From assembly GCF_014203755.1 (NCBI RefSeq), contig NZ_JACHJS010000001.1, positions 434,001-498,000 of the forward strand: a stretch of DNA of 64,000 nucleotides, in the 5' to 3' direction. This DNA comes from Saccharothrix violaceirubra. GTDB lineage: Bacteria; Actinomycetota; Actinomycetes; Mycobacteriales; Pseudonocardiaceae. Below are positions 56,889-64,000 of the stretch, piece by piece. The notes beneath the pieces were generated by a model that was not told where the DNA came from, ran no database searches, and saw only the letters and a list, made by a program, of their open reading frames with translations. The position numbers and the translations under genes are program-made. How positions within the stretch are numbered: position 1 is the first letter of the stretch; each line of letters starts with the position of its first letter.

Positions 56889-57818
56889 ATGGGTGCGCGT
56901 GAGGTCGGGCTTCCCGACGTCGTCGGTGGTGTCGGTCTGCCTGATCAGGTGACCATCTGGGAGGTCGGTCCTCGGGACGGGCTCCAGAACGAGTCCGTGT
57001 CGGTTCCCGTCGACGTGAAACTCGAGTTCCTCGACCGGCTCGCCGACGCCGGGGTCTCGGTGGTCGAGGCGACCAGCTTCGTGCACCCGAAGTGGGTTCC
57101 GCAGCTCGCCGACGCCGAGGAGTTGCTCGCCCGCCTCGACCGTCGGGACGGGGTCGACTACCCGGTTCTCGTGCCCAACGAACGGGGTCTCGACCGGGCC
57201 TTGGCGGCCAGGGTCGGGCATGTCGCCATCTTCGCCAGTGCCACCGACTCCTTTGCCCGGCGCAATCTCAACCGGGCGCTCGACGAGCAGTTCGCGATGT
57301 TCGAACCGGTCGTCGCGCGGGCCAAGGCCGAAGGGTTGAAGGTGCGCGGCTACGTGTCCATGTGCTTCGGCGACCCCTGGGAAGGTTCCGTTTCCCGCGG
57401 CCAGGTCGCGGCGGTCGGCAAGCGGCTCCTGGACATGGGGTGCGACCAGCTCTCCCTCGGCGACACCATCGGCGTGGCCACGCCGGGGCAGGTGACCGCG
57501 TTGCTCGGCGAGTTCGGGTCCGTCGAGCGGATCGCCGTGCACTTCCACGACACCTACGGCCAGGCGTTGGCCAACACGTACGCGGCGTTGGTGGCGGGTG
57601 TGCGCACGGTCGACTCGTCGGCCGGTGGACTGGGTGGGTGTCCGTACGCCGAGTCGGCCACCGGCAACCTCGCCACCGAGGACCTCGTGTGGATGCTCGA
57701 CGGGTTGGGCATCGCGCACGGCGTCGACCTCGACAAGCTGTGCGACACCAGTGCGTGGATGGCCGGGCGGCTCGGGCGGCCCAGTCCGTCGCGGGTGCTC
57801 AACGCGTTGCGCGGGTGA
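56889..57818 (+). CDS. Hydroxymethylglutaryl-CoA lyase
   Basis: A 309-residue TIM-barrel lyase splitting HMG-CoA to acetoacetate and acetyl-CoA, the last step of leucine breakdown. VTIWEVGPRDGLQNE is the N-terminal metal/substrate motif, AVHFHDTYGQALANT holds the metal-binding His pair, and catalytic Cys251 lies in GLGGCPYAESATGN. The ATG at 56889 has GGAAGGCGGGG upstream; the first 20 residues are poorly conserved, so the start could be slightly later. Acyl-CoA carboxylase genes nearby could also serve leucine degradation. Confidence 0.9.
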   Translation: MGAREVGLPDVVGGVGLPDQVTIWEVGPRDGLQNESVSVPVDVKLEFLDRLADAGVSVVEATSFVHPKWVPQLADAEELLARLDRRDGVDYPVLVPNERGLDRALAARVGHVAIFASATDSFARRNLNRALDEQFAMFEPVVARAKAEGLKVRGYVSMCFGDPWEGSVSRGQVAAVGKRLLDMGCDQLSLGDTIGVATPGQVTALLGEFGSVERIAVHFHDTYGQALANTYAALVAGVRTVDSSAGGLGGCPYAESATGNLATEDLVWMLDGLGIAHGVDLDKLCDTSAWMAGRLGRPSPSRVLNALRG

Positions 57819-57998
57819 CCGGTCCGCCGAACGGGCCTGTGCGGTCCTGCCGAAGGCCGCGTCCCGGGTTCGGGCGGACGGTCCACGCGCCCTCCTCGCC
57901 GGAATCCGACAAAAGCGGGCGGGAACCGGCTGTGACGTCGTAACGTCCAACGCCCGACCGACGACCATGCCCGGCGACGGCGAAGACCGGAGGTGGCC

Positions 57999-58460
57999 GT
58001 GACGACCGATCACCGCGCGCAGGTGGACGAGCTGCTCGCCGACTATCGGCGCAGCCGTGACCGACTCGCGACGGTGCAGCGCGACCTGGCGACGATCGTC
58101 GAGACCGCGACGAGCCCGGACGGCTCCGTGCGCGCGACGGTGGGTGCGCAGGGCACGTTGACAGACCTCGAACTCGACGACCACGCCTACCGGATGCCAC
58201 CGCGGCAGCTGGCGCAGGTCGTCCTGCGGACCGTGCAGGAAGCCGCCGGACGCGCGGCCGAACGCACGTTCCGCACCCTCGGCACCGTGCTGCCCGCGGC
58301 CACCGACCCCGAGGCGCTCGTCCACGGCCGCGCGGACCTCAGGCCCGAGGAGATCGCGCCGCCGGCACCCGTCCGTTCCCGCCGGGACGACGACGAAGAC
58401 TTCGAACAGCGCGACTGGCTCAACGTCGAGGCCGCACCCGCCCCGAGGAGGACGCGATGA
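57999..58460 (+). CDS. YbaB/EbfC-family protein, copy 3 (T7SS locus)
   Basis: A 153-residue protein: RAQVDELLADYRRSRDRLAT (coiled helix), beta segment GSVRATVGAQGTLTDLELDD, then RMPPRQLAQVVLRTVQEA, and an acidic C-terminal tail with DDDEDFEQRDW. Start GTG at 57999 with GGAGG five bases upstream. It overlaps the WXG-like gene (ATGA) and opens the TNT-toxin operon. Like mycobacterial EspL, it is probably an accessory factor for the linked secreted substrates rather than a general nucleoid protein; this is inference. Confidence 0.7.
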   Translation: MTTDHRAQVDELLADYRRSRDRLATVQRDLATIVETATSPDGSVRATVGAQGTLTDLELDDHAYRMPPRQLAQVVLRTVQEAAGRAAERTFRTLGTVLPAATDPEALVHGRADLRPEEIAPPAPVRSRRDDDEDFEQRDWLNVEAAPAPRRTR

Positions 58461-58765
58461 CCGGGTTCCGCACCGACCTCGACCGGCTGGAGCGCGGCGC
58501 CGCCGACTTCGGCGAGTACGCCGAACGGGCCGCGAAGATCGGCTCCACGCTCGGTGGCGTGCTCGACTCGCTGGGTGCCTGCTGGGGCGACGACGCCGTC
58601 GGCCAGAGCTTCGCGTCGAGCCACGTCACGCCCGCGTCCGGCACGGTGACCGGACTCGGCGACATCGGCACCGGCTTCTCCGGTGTCGGCGAGCGCTTCG
58701 CCGACACCGCGCGCACGTACCGCACCGCCGAGCAGGGCAACAGCACCTCGTTCGGCGAGATCTAG
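58457..58765 (+). CDS. WXG100-like partner of the TNT toxin
   Basis: A 102-residue helical-hairpin protein. The turn region is LGACWGDDAVGQSFASSH, with W-G-D in the WXG position. The first helix is LDRLERGAADFGEYAERAAK and the second GTGFSGVGERFADTARTYRT. It lies between the EbfC-like gene (4-bp overlap) and the toxin gene (11-bp gap). It likely pairs with the toxin's helical N-terminus for type VII export. Confidence 0.75.
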   Translation: MTGFRTDLDRLERGAADFGEYAERAAKIGSTLGGVLDSLGACWGDDAVGQSFASSHVTPASGTVTGLGDIGTGFSGVGERFADTARTYRTAEQGNSTSFGEI

Positions 58766-58776
58766 GGGGAACTCGG

Positions 58777-61284
58777 ATGGGGATCGAGCTGCCGCCGGAA
58801 CTGGCCGACGTCGCGGCGCGCACGGGCGTCGCCTGGCCGCGGGCCGACGAGGACAAGATGCGGGCCGCCGCGACCGCGTGGCGCGAGGCGGGCACGAAGC
58901 TCACCGCGCTGGCCGGCGAGTCGGACGGCTCGGCCACCACCGCGTTGCGCGGTCTGACCGGCGAGACGGGCGACGCCGCACGTCGGCACTGGAACACCTT
59001 CGTCGCACCCGACGGCAGCCTCACCCGGACCGCCCGGGGCTGCACGGCCGCCGCCGACCGCCTCGACCACGCCGCCCGCCAGATCGGTGCCGCGAAGGTC
59101 GAGATCGTCCGCGAGCTGGTCAACCTGGCCAAGAACACCGAGGCCGCCAACCAGGCCGCGAACGCCGGCCACCCGACCGCGGGTCTGGGCCTGGACACGT
59201 TGCTCAGCGGCGCGAAGGCGAACGTCGCGAACCTGACGAACACGCTGACGTCGGCCGTGCGCCTGGACAGCGGCATCGACATCGGGAACATCACGCACCC
59301 GGTCAACCCGAACCCGGGCGTCCACCAGCCCGGTGGACATTCCGGCGGCGGCACGGGAACGCCGGTGCTCGGCGGCATCGTGCCCGGTGGCAACACGTCC
59401 GGTGGGATCGTGCCCGGCATCGTGCCGCCGCTCACCGACACCGTGGGCGCCGTCGTGACGCCGGTGGTGGACGGTGTGGCCACGCCGGTGACCGGCGTCG
59501 TCACCCCCGTGGTCGACCCGCTGACCGGTGGTGTCGTGAACCCCGTCGTGGGAGGCGTGGTCGATCCTCTCGTCGGCGGTGTGGTCACGCCCGTGGTCGG
59601 CGAGGCGACTCCGATCGTCGGCGACCTGGTGGACGGCGCCGGTCAGGTCACGGCGCCCGTCAGCGAGGTCGTGACCCCGATCGTCCAGCCCGTGGTGGAC
59701 GGCCTCGTGGCTCCCGTCACCGGCGGTGTGGCCGACACGGTCGGCACCGTGACGAACCCGGTCCTGGACAAGGCGGCCGAGGCCGTCGGCCCGGTGGCCG
59801 AGCCGATCGTGCGCGAGGTCCGAGAGGTCACGGCACCGGTCGAGAACGTCACGCGCGACACGACCCAGCCCGTGGCCGACACCCCGCCCGGCGACCGCCC
59901 GCCGGTCTTCCAGGCCCAGCCCCAACCCCACCCCGCCGGACCCGTGGCGACGCCCGAGCAGCCGGTCAACCTCGTGGACAGGCTCACCGGCCAGGCACCG
60001 CCGCCGCCCGCCGACACCACGTCGGCCTCGTCGGCCGCCGCCGTCCTCGACCGTCCGGTACCGCACGCCGAGCCCGCGCACGCCGCGCAGCCCACGACGT
60101 CCACGCCCAACCAGCAGACCCCACCGCCGGCCGCGCCGGCCGCTCCAGCGGCCCCCACGACCCCGTCGACCCCGGCCGCCCCGACCACGCGCGGCCCCGA
60201 ACCGGTCGGCCCACGCGGCGGGGCACCGGCACCGTCCGCCCCCGCCGCCTTTTCCTCGACTTCGTCGGCCCAGTCCGGCCCCGCCCAGTCCGGCTCCACG
60301 CAATCGTCCTCCGGTTCGGGCAACCAGCCCGGCCAGTCGAAGGACCCGCAGGCCAAGGACATCCAGGCCAAAGAGGCCCAGGCCAAAGAGGCCCAGGCCA
60401 AAGAGGCCCAGGCCAAAGAGGCCCAGGCCAAGGAATCCGGCAAGGAGCCCAAGGAGAACAAGAACCGCGACAGCTTCTTCGGCTTCGCGGTCCTCCCGAT
60501 CCCGGCGTCCGGCCGCGACCGCCTGGTCAAGGGCACATCGCTCCCGGGCGAGGCCACGTTCGCGCCCCCGGCCACCGCGCCGGACGCCCCCGAGGTCCCG
60601 GAACAGCCGCCGTACGAACCGGTCCCGGTCGGCCGCGATGCCGAACCCGCCGACGAGAACACCGCCGCGTTCCTGCCGCACATGTTCCCCGGCGGCCTGC
60701 TGCCGCGTCCGTCGGAGAAGCCGCACCTGCAACTCCCGCCCCCGTCGGCGGACGAGGCGTTCGCCGCCGGACTCAGGTTCGGCCCCCAGGGTCACCCGGA
60801 AGGCGACCTGGTCGACGACACGGCCCGCGTGCGCCGCCGCGTCCACCACGGTCCGGGCCACGACCCGTCCGCACTGCTGACCGGCTACGACCCCCAGGCG
60901 GGCATGCACGAACGCGACTGGGACCGCCGCTTCCTGGTCCGCGCGACGCCGCCCGAGTACGCGTACCCGCCGGGCGAACTGTTCCCGGAGGGCGGTTACG
61001 AGGCCGGGCAGGCGGGTGTTCTCGGTGTGGGCACGGAGGTGGACCGCTTCGGCGGCCCCGAAGGCCGCGTCCTGGCCGAGACGGGAACCCCCTTCACCGC
61101 CCGCTCCCTGCCACCCGCTGTGGCGAAGGCCCCCTACCACCGCTACCGCGTGACCCGCGACGTGCCGGTCTGGTTCACGTTGTCGGCGGAGTGGTTCGGC
61201 CAGCGCGGCGGCGGCGTCCGCTACCGCACCACGTACCCGGTCGCCGACCTGGTCGCGTTGGGCTACCTGGAGGAGATCCGATGA
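58777..61284 (+). CDS. T7SS polymorphic toxin with C-terminal TNT (NAD+ glycohydrolase) domain
   Basis: An 835-residue toxin in four parts: a helical, WXG/PPE-like export region (1-180); a Gly/Pro/Val repeat region with many VVTPVV and VVDPL blocks (about 215-370); a Pro/Ser/Ala-rich disordered linker containing five AQAKE repeats (about 530-554); and a C-terminal TNT domain (about 720-835). The TNT hallmarks VDRFGGPEGR (Arg757), TARSLPP (Arg776) and WFGQRGGG (Gln809) correspond to essential residues of M. tuberculosis CpnT. TNT domains hydrolyse NAD+. The next gene overlaps the stop and is the likely immunity factor. Confidence 0.85.
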   Translation: MGIELPPELADVAARTGVAWPRADEDKMRAAATAWREAGTKLTALAGESDGSATTALRGLTGETGDAARRHWNTFVAPDGSLTRTARGCTAAADRLDHAARQIGAAKVEIVRELVNLAKNTEAANQAANAGHPTAGLGLDTLLSGAKANVANLTNTLTSAVRLDSGIDIGNITHPVNPNPGVHQPGGHSGGGTGTPVLGGIVPGGNTSGGIVPGIVPPLTDTVGAVVTPVVDGVATPVTGVVTPVVDPLTGGVVNPVVGGVVDPLVGGVVTPVVGEATPIVGDLVDGAGQVTAPVSEVVTPIVQPVVDGLVAPVTGGVADTVGTVTNPVLDKAAEAVGPVAEPIVREVREVTAPVENVTRDTTQPVADTPPGDRPPVFQAQPQPHPAGPVATPEQPVNLVDRLTGQAPPPPADTTSASSAAAVLDRPVPHAEPAHAAQPTTSTPNQQTPPPAAPAAPAAPTTPSTPAAPTTRGPEPVGPRGGAPAPSAPAAFSSTSSAQSGPAQSGSTQSSSGSGNQPGQSKDPQAKDIQAKEAQAKEAQAKEAQAKEAQAKESGKEPKENKNRDSFFGFAVLPIPASGRDRLVKGTSLPGEATFAPPATAPDAPEVPEQPPYEPVPVGRDAEPADENTAAFLPHMFPGGLLPRPSEKPHLQLPPPSADEAFAAGLRFGPQGHPEGDLVDDTARVRRRVHHGPGHDPSALLTGYDPQAGMHERDWDRRFLVRATPPEYAYPPGELFPEGGYEAGQAGVLGVGTEVDRFGGPEGRVLAETGTPFTARSLPPAVAKAPYHRYRVTRDVPVWFTLSAEWFGQRGGGVRYRTTYPVADLVALGYLEEIR
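60364..60438 (+). repeat. 15-bp tandem repeat in the toxin linker
   Basis: Five 15-bp units (CAGGCCAAAGAGGCC, four nearly perfect and one diverged) encode AQAKE repeats in the linker between the repeat region and the TNT domain. Copy number is likely variable between strains. Confidence 0.9.
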
Positions 61285-61550
61285 ACGCCGAGTCGGTGCA
61301 GGGTTGGCTGCTCGCGGTGGGCGTGCCGACGGACGTGGTGTCCATCGGCGCCGAGGCGGACAACCGCTGGTGCCTGGTCGCAGACAGCGAGGGCGTCGAG
61401 GTCTTCTGGCGAGAACAGGGCAATCGCTACGACTGGGCCCGGTTCACCAGCGAGGACGTCGCCTGTCACTACCTCTTCGGCCGCTTGGTGTGGGCCCAGG
61501 TCGTGCGGGGCACGGTAGGAGTCCTTCCCGCAGCGGCAGGGCAGAAGTAG
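61281..61550 (+). CDS. Putative immunity protein for the TNT toxin
   Basis: An 89-residue cytoplasmic protein: MNAESVQGWLLAVGVPTDVV, then SIGAEADNRWCLVADSEGVE, VFWREQGNRYDWARFTSEDV and ACHYLFGRLVWAQVV. Small, acidic in its first half, no signal peptide. The ATG overlaps the toxin stop (ATGA), the standard toxin-immunity order. It is shorter than the mycobacterial factor IFT and no homology to it is evident to me. The immunity role is inferred from position. Confidence 0.65.
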   Translation: MNAESVQGWLLAVGVPTDVVSIGAEADNRWCLVADSEGVEVFWREQGNRYDWARFTSEDVACHYLFGRLVWAQVVRGTVGVLPAAAGQK

Positions 61551-61569
61551 CTCCCCAAGGGTCCGGTTC

Positions 61570-61635
61570 GGTGCCTGAGTGCACATTTCGCGGTGCCTGA
61601 ACGCACAACTCGCGGTGTTCGAACGTATAACTCGC
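61570..61635 (-). repeat. 22-bp repeat family, locus H
   Basis: Three inverted units (61570-61591, 61592-61613, 61614-61635). On the minus strand: GCGAGTTATACGTTC, GCGAGTTGTGCGTTC, GCGAAATGTGCACTC. The array starts 4 bp after the histidine kinase stop codon. Confidence 0.9.
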
Positions 61636-61639
61636 GCGA

Positions 61640-62908
61640 TCAGCGGGGCGTGGGCTCGGCCTTCCAGGTCACCCCGACCACGTCCTCCGCCTTGGGAATC
61701 GGCAAGAACACCGCGAAGGTCGCCGGCCGAGCGGCCGACAACTCCAACCGACCACCGTCCGCGTCCACCAGCGCCCGGGCCAAGGCCAACCCCACCCCGG
61801 TCGACCCACCCCCCGAAACCCCGCGCTCGAAGATGTGCCCCGCCAACTCGTCGGGCACCCCGGACCCCGCGTCGGCCACCTCCACCACCACGGTCCCCTC
61901 ATCCCTTCGCGCGGACACGACGACCTGCCCCTCCCCGTGCCGCAAAGCGTTGTCCAGCAACACCCCGATCGCTTCACGCAACCTCGCCGGCGTCGCCCGC
62001 GCCAACAACCCCTCCGGCACCCGGACGCGCAACGACCGCCCGACCCGCCGCAACGGCTCCCGCCACTCCTCGGCGATCGCGGTCAACTCCCCTTGCAGGT
62101 CAAGGGGTTCCGCGTCGACGGCCCGCGCGGCCCGCGCGGCGGCCAGCATCTCGTCGAGCACCTCGGCCAACCGCTCGGCCTGCTCCAACGCCGCCTGCGC
62201 CTCGGACGCGGTCTCCGGGTGCTCGGCCAACTCCTCCAACCGCAACTGCAACGCCGTCAACCGACTGCGCAGTTGGTGCGACACGTCGCCCACGAGATCA
62301 CGTTCACGCTGCACCAGTTGGGCCAACGCCACGGCCGACCGGTCCAGCGCCTCGGCGACGAGGTCGAGTTCGGGCACCCCGTGCCGCCGCAGGTCGTCCC
62401 GGAAGTCGCCGGCGCCCAGCCGGGCCGCCCGCGCCGCCACGTGGCGCAACGGCCGGGCCAGTTTCCGCGCCGTCACGGTCGCCACGACGGTCCCCGTGCC
62501 GACCGAGAACCCGATCAGCAGCACGACCAGGGCCGCGACCTTGTACTGGTCGGTGCGCATCGGCGTGGACGGCTGCTCCAGCCGCACGGTTCCCTGCTGC
62601 ACCAACGGCATCTCCACGGACAACGCGTCCAACCCCGGCGACCGCCCGATCTCGTGCCGTCCGGCGGGCGTGGTGACGACCAGGTGTCCGCCTTCGGGCA
62701 CGCCGATCGCGGCGGGGGTCAGGTCGATCGCCCGGCCGTTGGCGATCTGGTCGTCGAGCAGTGCCGCGATGCGTTGCGTCCGCGTGGTCAGCTCGTTGTG
62801 CGCGTTGTCCTCGACCAGCCGCAACGCCGCGTACCCCAGCGGTATGCCGAGCGCGAACCCGGTGACCGCGACCGCGAGCAGGATCGCCCGCAGGATGCGG
62901 GACCGCAT
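61640..62908 (-). CDS. Sensor histidine kinase
   Basis: A 422-residue membrane kinase. Transmembrane helices lie at about 7-28 and 125-146 with an extracytoplasmic sensor between. A HAMP segment (ARKLARPLRHVAARAARLG) leads to phospho-acceptor His in LVGDVSHQLRSRLTAL, then the ATPase boxes LLDNALRHGEG (N box), VADAGSGVP (G1) and GVGLALARALVDADGG (G2). Its start shares one base with the stop of the response regulator gene (TGATG), so they form a pair. Signal unknown. Confidence 0.92.
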   Translation of the reverse strand: MRSRILRAILLAVAVTGFALGIPLGYAALRLVEDNAHNELTTRTQRIAALLDDQIANGRAIDLTPAAIGVPEGGHLVVTTPAGRHEIGRSPGLDALSVEMPLVQQGTVRLEQPSTPMRTDQYKVAALVVLLIGFSVGTGTVVATVTARKLARPLRHVAARAARLGAGDFRDDLRRHGVPELDLVAEALDRSAVALAQLVQRERDLVGDVSHQLRSRLTALQLRLEELAEHPETASEAQAALEQAERLAEVLDEMLAAARAARAVDAEPLDLQGELTAIAEEWREPLRRVGRSLRVRVPEGLLARATPARLREAIGVLLDNALRHGEGQVVVSARRDEGTVVVEVADAGSGVPDELAGHIFERGVSGGGSTGVGLALARALVDADGGRLELSAARPATFAVFLPIPKAEDVVGVTWKAEPTPR

Positions 62909-63579
62909 CAGTCGGCGGTGTTGAAGCGGAAACCGACACCGCGCACCGTCGCGATGCGGCGTTCGACGGAACGCACATCGCCCAGCTTCCGCCGCAGCCA
63001 GGACATGTGCATGTCCAACGTCTTGCTGCTCTTCAACTCGGGGTCGTTCCAGACCTCGGAGAGGATCTCGTCCCGGTTCACGACCTGGCCCGCCCGCTGG
63101 ATCAGCACGCGCAGCAGCTCGAACTCCTTGTTCGCGAGCTGCACCTCCTGCCCGTCGACCGTGACGCGCCGGGCCGCGAGGTCCATGCGCACCCCGTTGA
63201 CCTCCAGCGTGCCGGGCGCACGACGCCGCAGCAGGGCCCTGATCCGGGCCATCAGCTCGGCCAACCGGAACGGTTTGGCCACGTAGTCGTCCGCGCCCGC
63301 GTCGAGGCCGACGACGAAGTCCACCTCGTCGGACCGCGCGGTCAGCATCAGCACCGGGATGCCGCGCCCGCCGGCGCGCAACCGCCGGCACACCTCCAGC
63401 CCGTCCATGCCGGGCAGGCCGAGGTCGAGCACCAGCAGGTCGATGCCGCCGTGCGCGGTCGCGTCGAGGGCACCGGGGCCGTCGCCGACGACCTGCACCT
63501 GGTAGCCCTCCCGTTGCAGCGCACGGGACAGCGGCTCCGCTATGGCCGGGTCGTCCTCGGCCAACAAGACCACGCTCAC
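62908..63579 (-). CDS. OmpR/PhoB-type response regulator
   Basis: A 223-residue regulator. The receiver domain has acidic pair AEDD, phospho-acceptor Asp in LLVLDLGLPGMDG, Thr in LMLTARS and Lys in YVAKPF. The winged-helix DNA-binding domain ends KLGDVRSVERRIATVRGVGFRF. I start it at the GTG at 63579; TACGCT lies 7 bases upstream, and no ribosome binding site is seen, suggesting a leaderless message. Coupled to the kinase gene downstream. Confidence 0.93.
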   Translation of the reverse strand: MSVVLLAEDDPAIAEPLSRALQREGYQVQVVGDGPGALDATAHGGIDLLVLDLGLPGMDGLEVCRRLRAGGRGIPVLMLTARSDEVDFVVGLDAGADDYVAKPFRLAELMARIRALLRRRAPGTLEVNGVRMDLAARRVTVDGQEVQLANKEFELLRVLIQRAGQVVNRDEILSEVWNDPELKSSKTLDMHMSWLRRKLGDVRSVERRIATVRGVGFRFNTAD

Positions 63580-63762
63580 GGTGTCCAGCGTAGGCGTGGC
63601 GGGATCCCCGCGTACCCAAGGACCTGACCCGGGCCTCGGCGGGCCGACGACGCCGCTTCCCGCGATCTCCGTGCCAAGGGCGGGGCGTGCCGGATCCCCG
63701 CACGCCCGAGCACCGGACGTCCTCGCCGGGCGCACCGCCGCCGCGCGGCTACGATCCCCCGC

Positions 63763-64000
63763 GTGCCCGACGACCTGACCCTGGCGCTTCGGCTGGCCGA
63801 CGCCGCCGACGCCATCACCACGACCCGTTTCCGCGCGCGCGACCTCGTGGTCGAGCGCAAACCGGACCGCACGCCGGTGACGGACGCGGACACGGCGGTC
63901 GAGGACGCCATCCGGGTCATCCTCGCGGCGGAGGCCCCCGACGACGCGGTGGCGGGCGAGGAGCGCGGCGGGTCGTTCGACACGGGCCGGGCCTGGGTGG
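63763..64000 (+). CDS. Inositol monophosphatase-family protein (histidinol-phosphatase-like), 5' part
   Basis: The first 79 codons only; the gene runs past the window. VPDDLTLALRLADAADAITTTRFRA is followed by KPDRTPVTDADTAVEDAIR and AVAGEERGG, the start of HisN-type histidinol-phosphatase/IMPase enzymes with the metal-binding Glu in GEE. The later DPxDGT motif is not visible. A TACGAT box ends 7 bases before the GTG, another probable leaderless start. It diverges from the response regulator. Confidence 0.8.
   Translation, partial: MPDDLTLALRLADAADAITTTRFRARDLVVERKPDRTPVTDADTAVEDAIRVILAAEAPDDAVAGEERGGSFDTGRAWV

Overview
The window is a roughly 71-72% GC, densely packed actinobacterial chromosome segment. 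Its mix of M20 amidohydrolases, glpD-lpdA, acyl-CoA carboxylase genes, XRE/DUF397 pairs and scattered type VII secretion (T7SS) accessory genes points to the family Pseudonocardiaceae (Saccharothrix/Lentzea/Amycolatopsis-like). Species cannot be fixed from sequence alone. The backbone follows, in the same relative order, the Mycobacterium tuberculosis block Rv3313c add - Rv3309c upp - Rv3308 pmmB - Rv3307 deoD - Rv3306c/Rv3305c amiB1/amiA1 - Rv3303c lpdA / Rv3302c glpD2 - Rv3304 - Rv3285 accA3 - Rv3282 maf - Rv3281/Rv3280 accE5/accD5 - birA. Accessory genes are inserted between the backbone genes.

Layout. 1-3.9 kb: end of adenosine deaminase, a conserved actinobacterial protein, then two YbaB/EbfC-like proteins, a secreted NlpC/P60 hydrolase and an EspC/WXG-like T7SS substrate. 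3.9-8.4 kb: a Panacea-Fic toxin-antitoxin pair and three tandem paralogues (DUF6461-like). 8.4-15.4 kb: a long leftward operon with a caspase-like protease (EF-hand-like loop, membrane anchor), a DUF1707 protein, a phosphotransferase, deoC and two aldehyde dehydrogenases. An EACC1-like gene diverges from the caspase. 15.4-17.2 kb: XRE/DUF397 regulators and an orphan Imm1 immunity gene. 17.2-24.9 kb: upp, an NmrA-like reductase, a GH18 chitinase with DasR-type operators, TetR, a split RHH/Doc module with a perfect SOS box, MerR/aldo-keto reductase and small membrane proteins. 24.8-29 kb: phosphosugar mutase, purine nucleoside phosphorylase and a transmembrane Ser/Thr kinase. 29-34 kb: methylmalonyl-CoA mutase (mutA, mutB) and its chaperone meaB. 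34-42 kb: two M20 amidohydrolases, glpD, glpK, lpdA and a gamma-glutamylcyclotransferase-like gene. 42-46.6 kb: a DUF559-like protein and an EspG/PPE/PE-like T7SS cluster. 46.6-57.8 kb: acetyltransferases, HAD hydrolase, accA, symporter, maf, accE, accD, birA and HMG-CoA lyase. 58-61.5 kb: a T7SS polymorphic-toxin locus (EbfC-like, WXG-like, TNT-domain toxin, immunity candidate). 61.6-64 kb: a two-component system and the start of a histidinol-phosphatase/inositol monophosphatase-type gene.

How it works together. add, deoD, the phosphosugar mutase, deoC, upp and the aldehyde dehydrogenases form a nucleoside salvage/degradation set. accA+accD+accE (biotinylated by BirA) and mutAB+meaB supply two of the three steps from propionyl-CoA to succinyl-CoA; the epimerase is not in the window. 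glpK+glpD handle glycerol. Several conflict or self/non-self modules (Panacea-Fic, RHH-Doc, caspase/EACC1, Imm1, TNT toxin) sit between the housekeeping genes.

The most unusual feature is a dispersed family of about 22-bp units (about 27 units at eight loci). They are arranged in short tandem arrays that start just after stop codons, with a fixed orientation relative to the upstream gene. I know of no description of this family.
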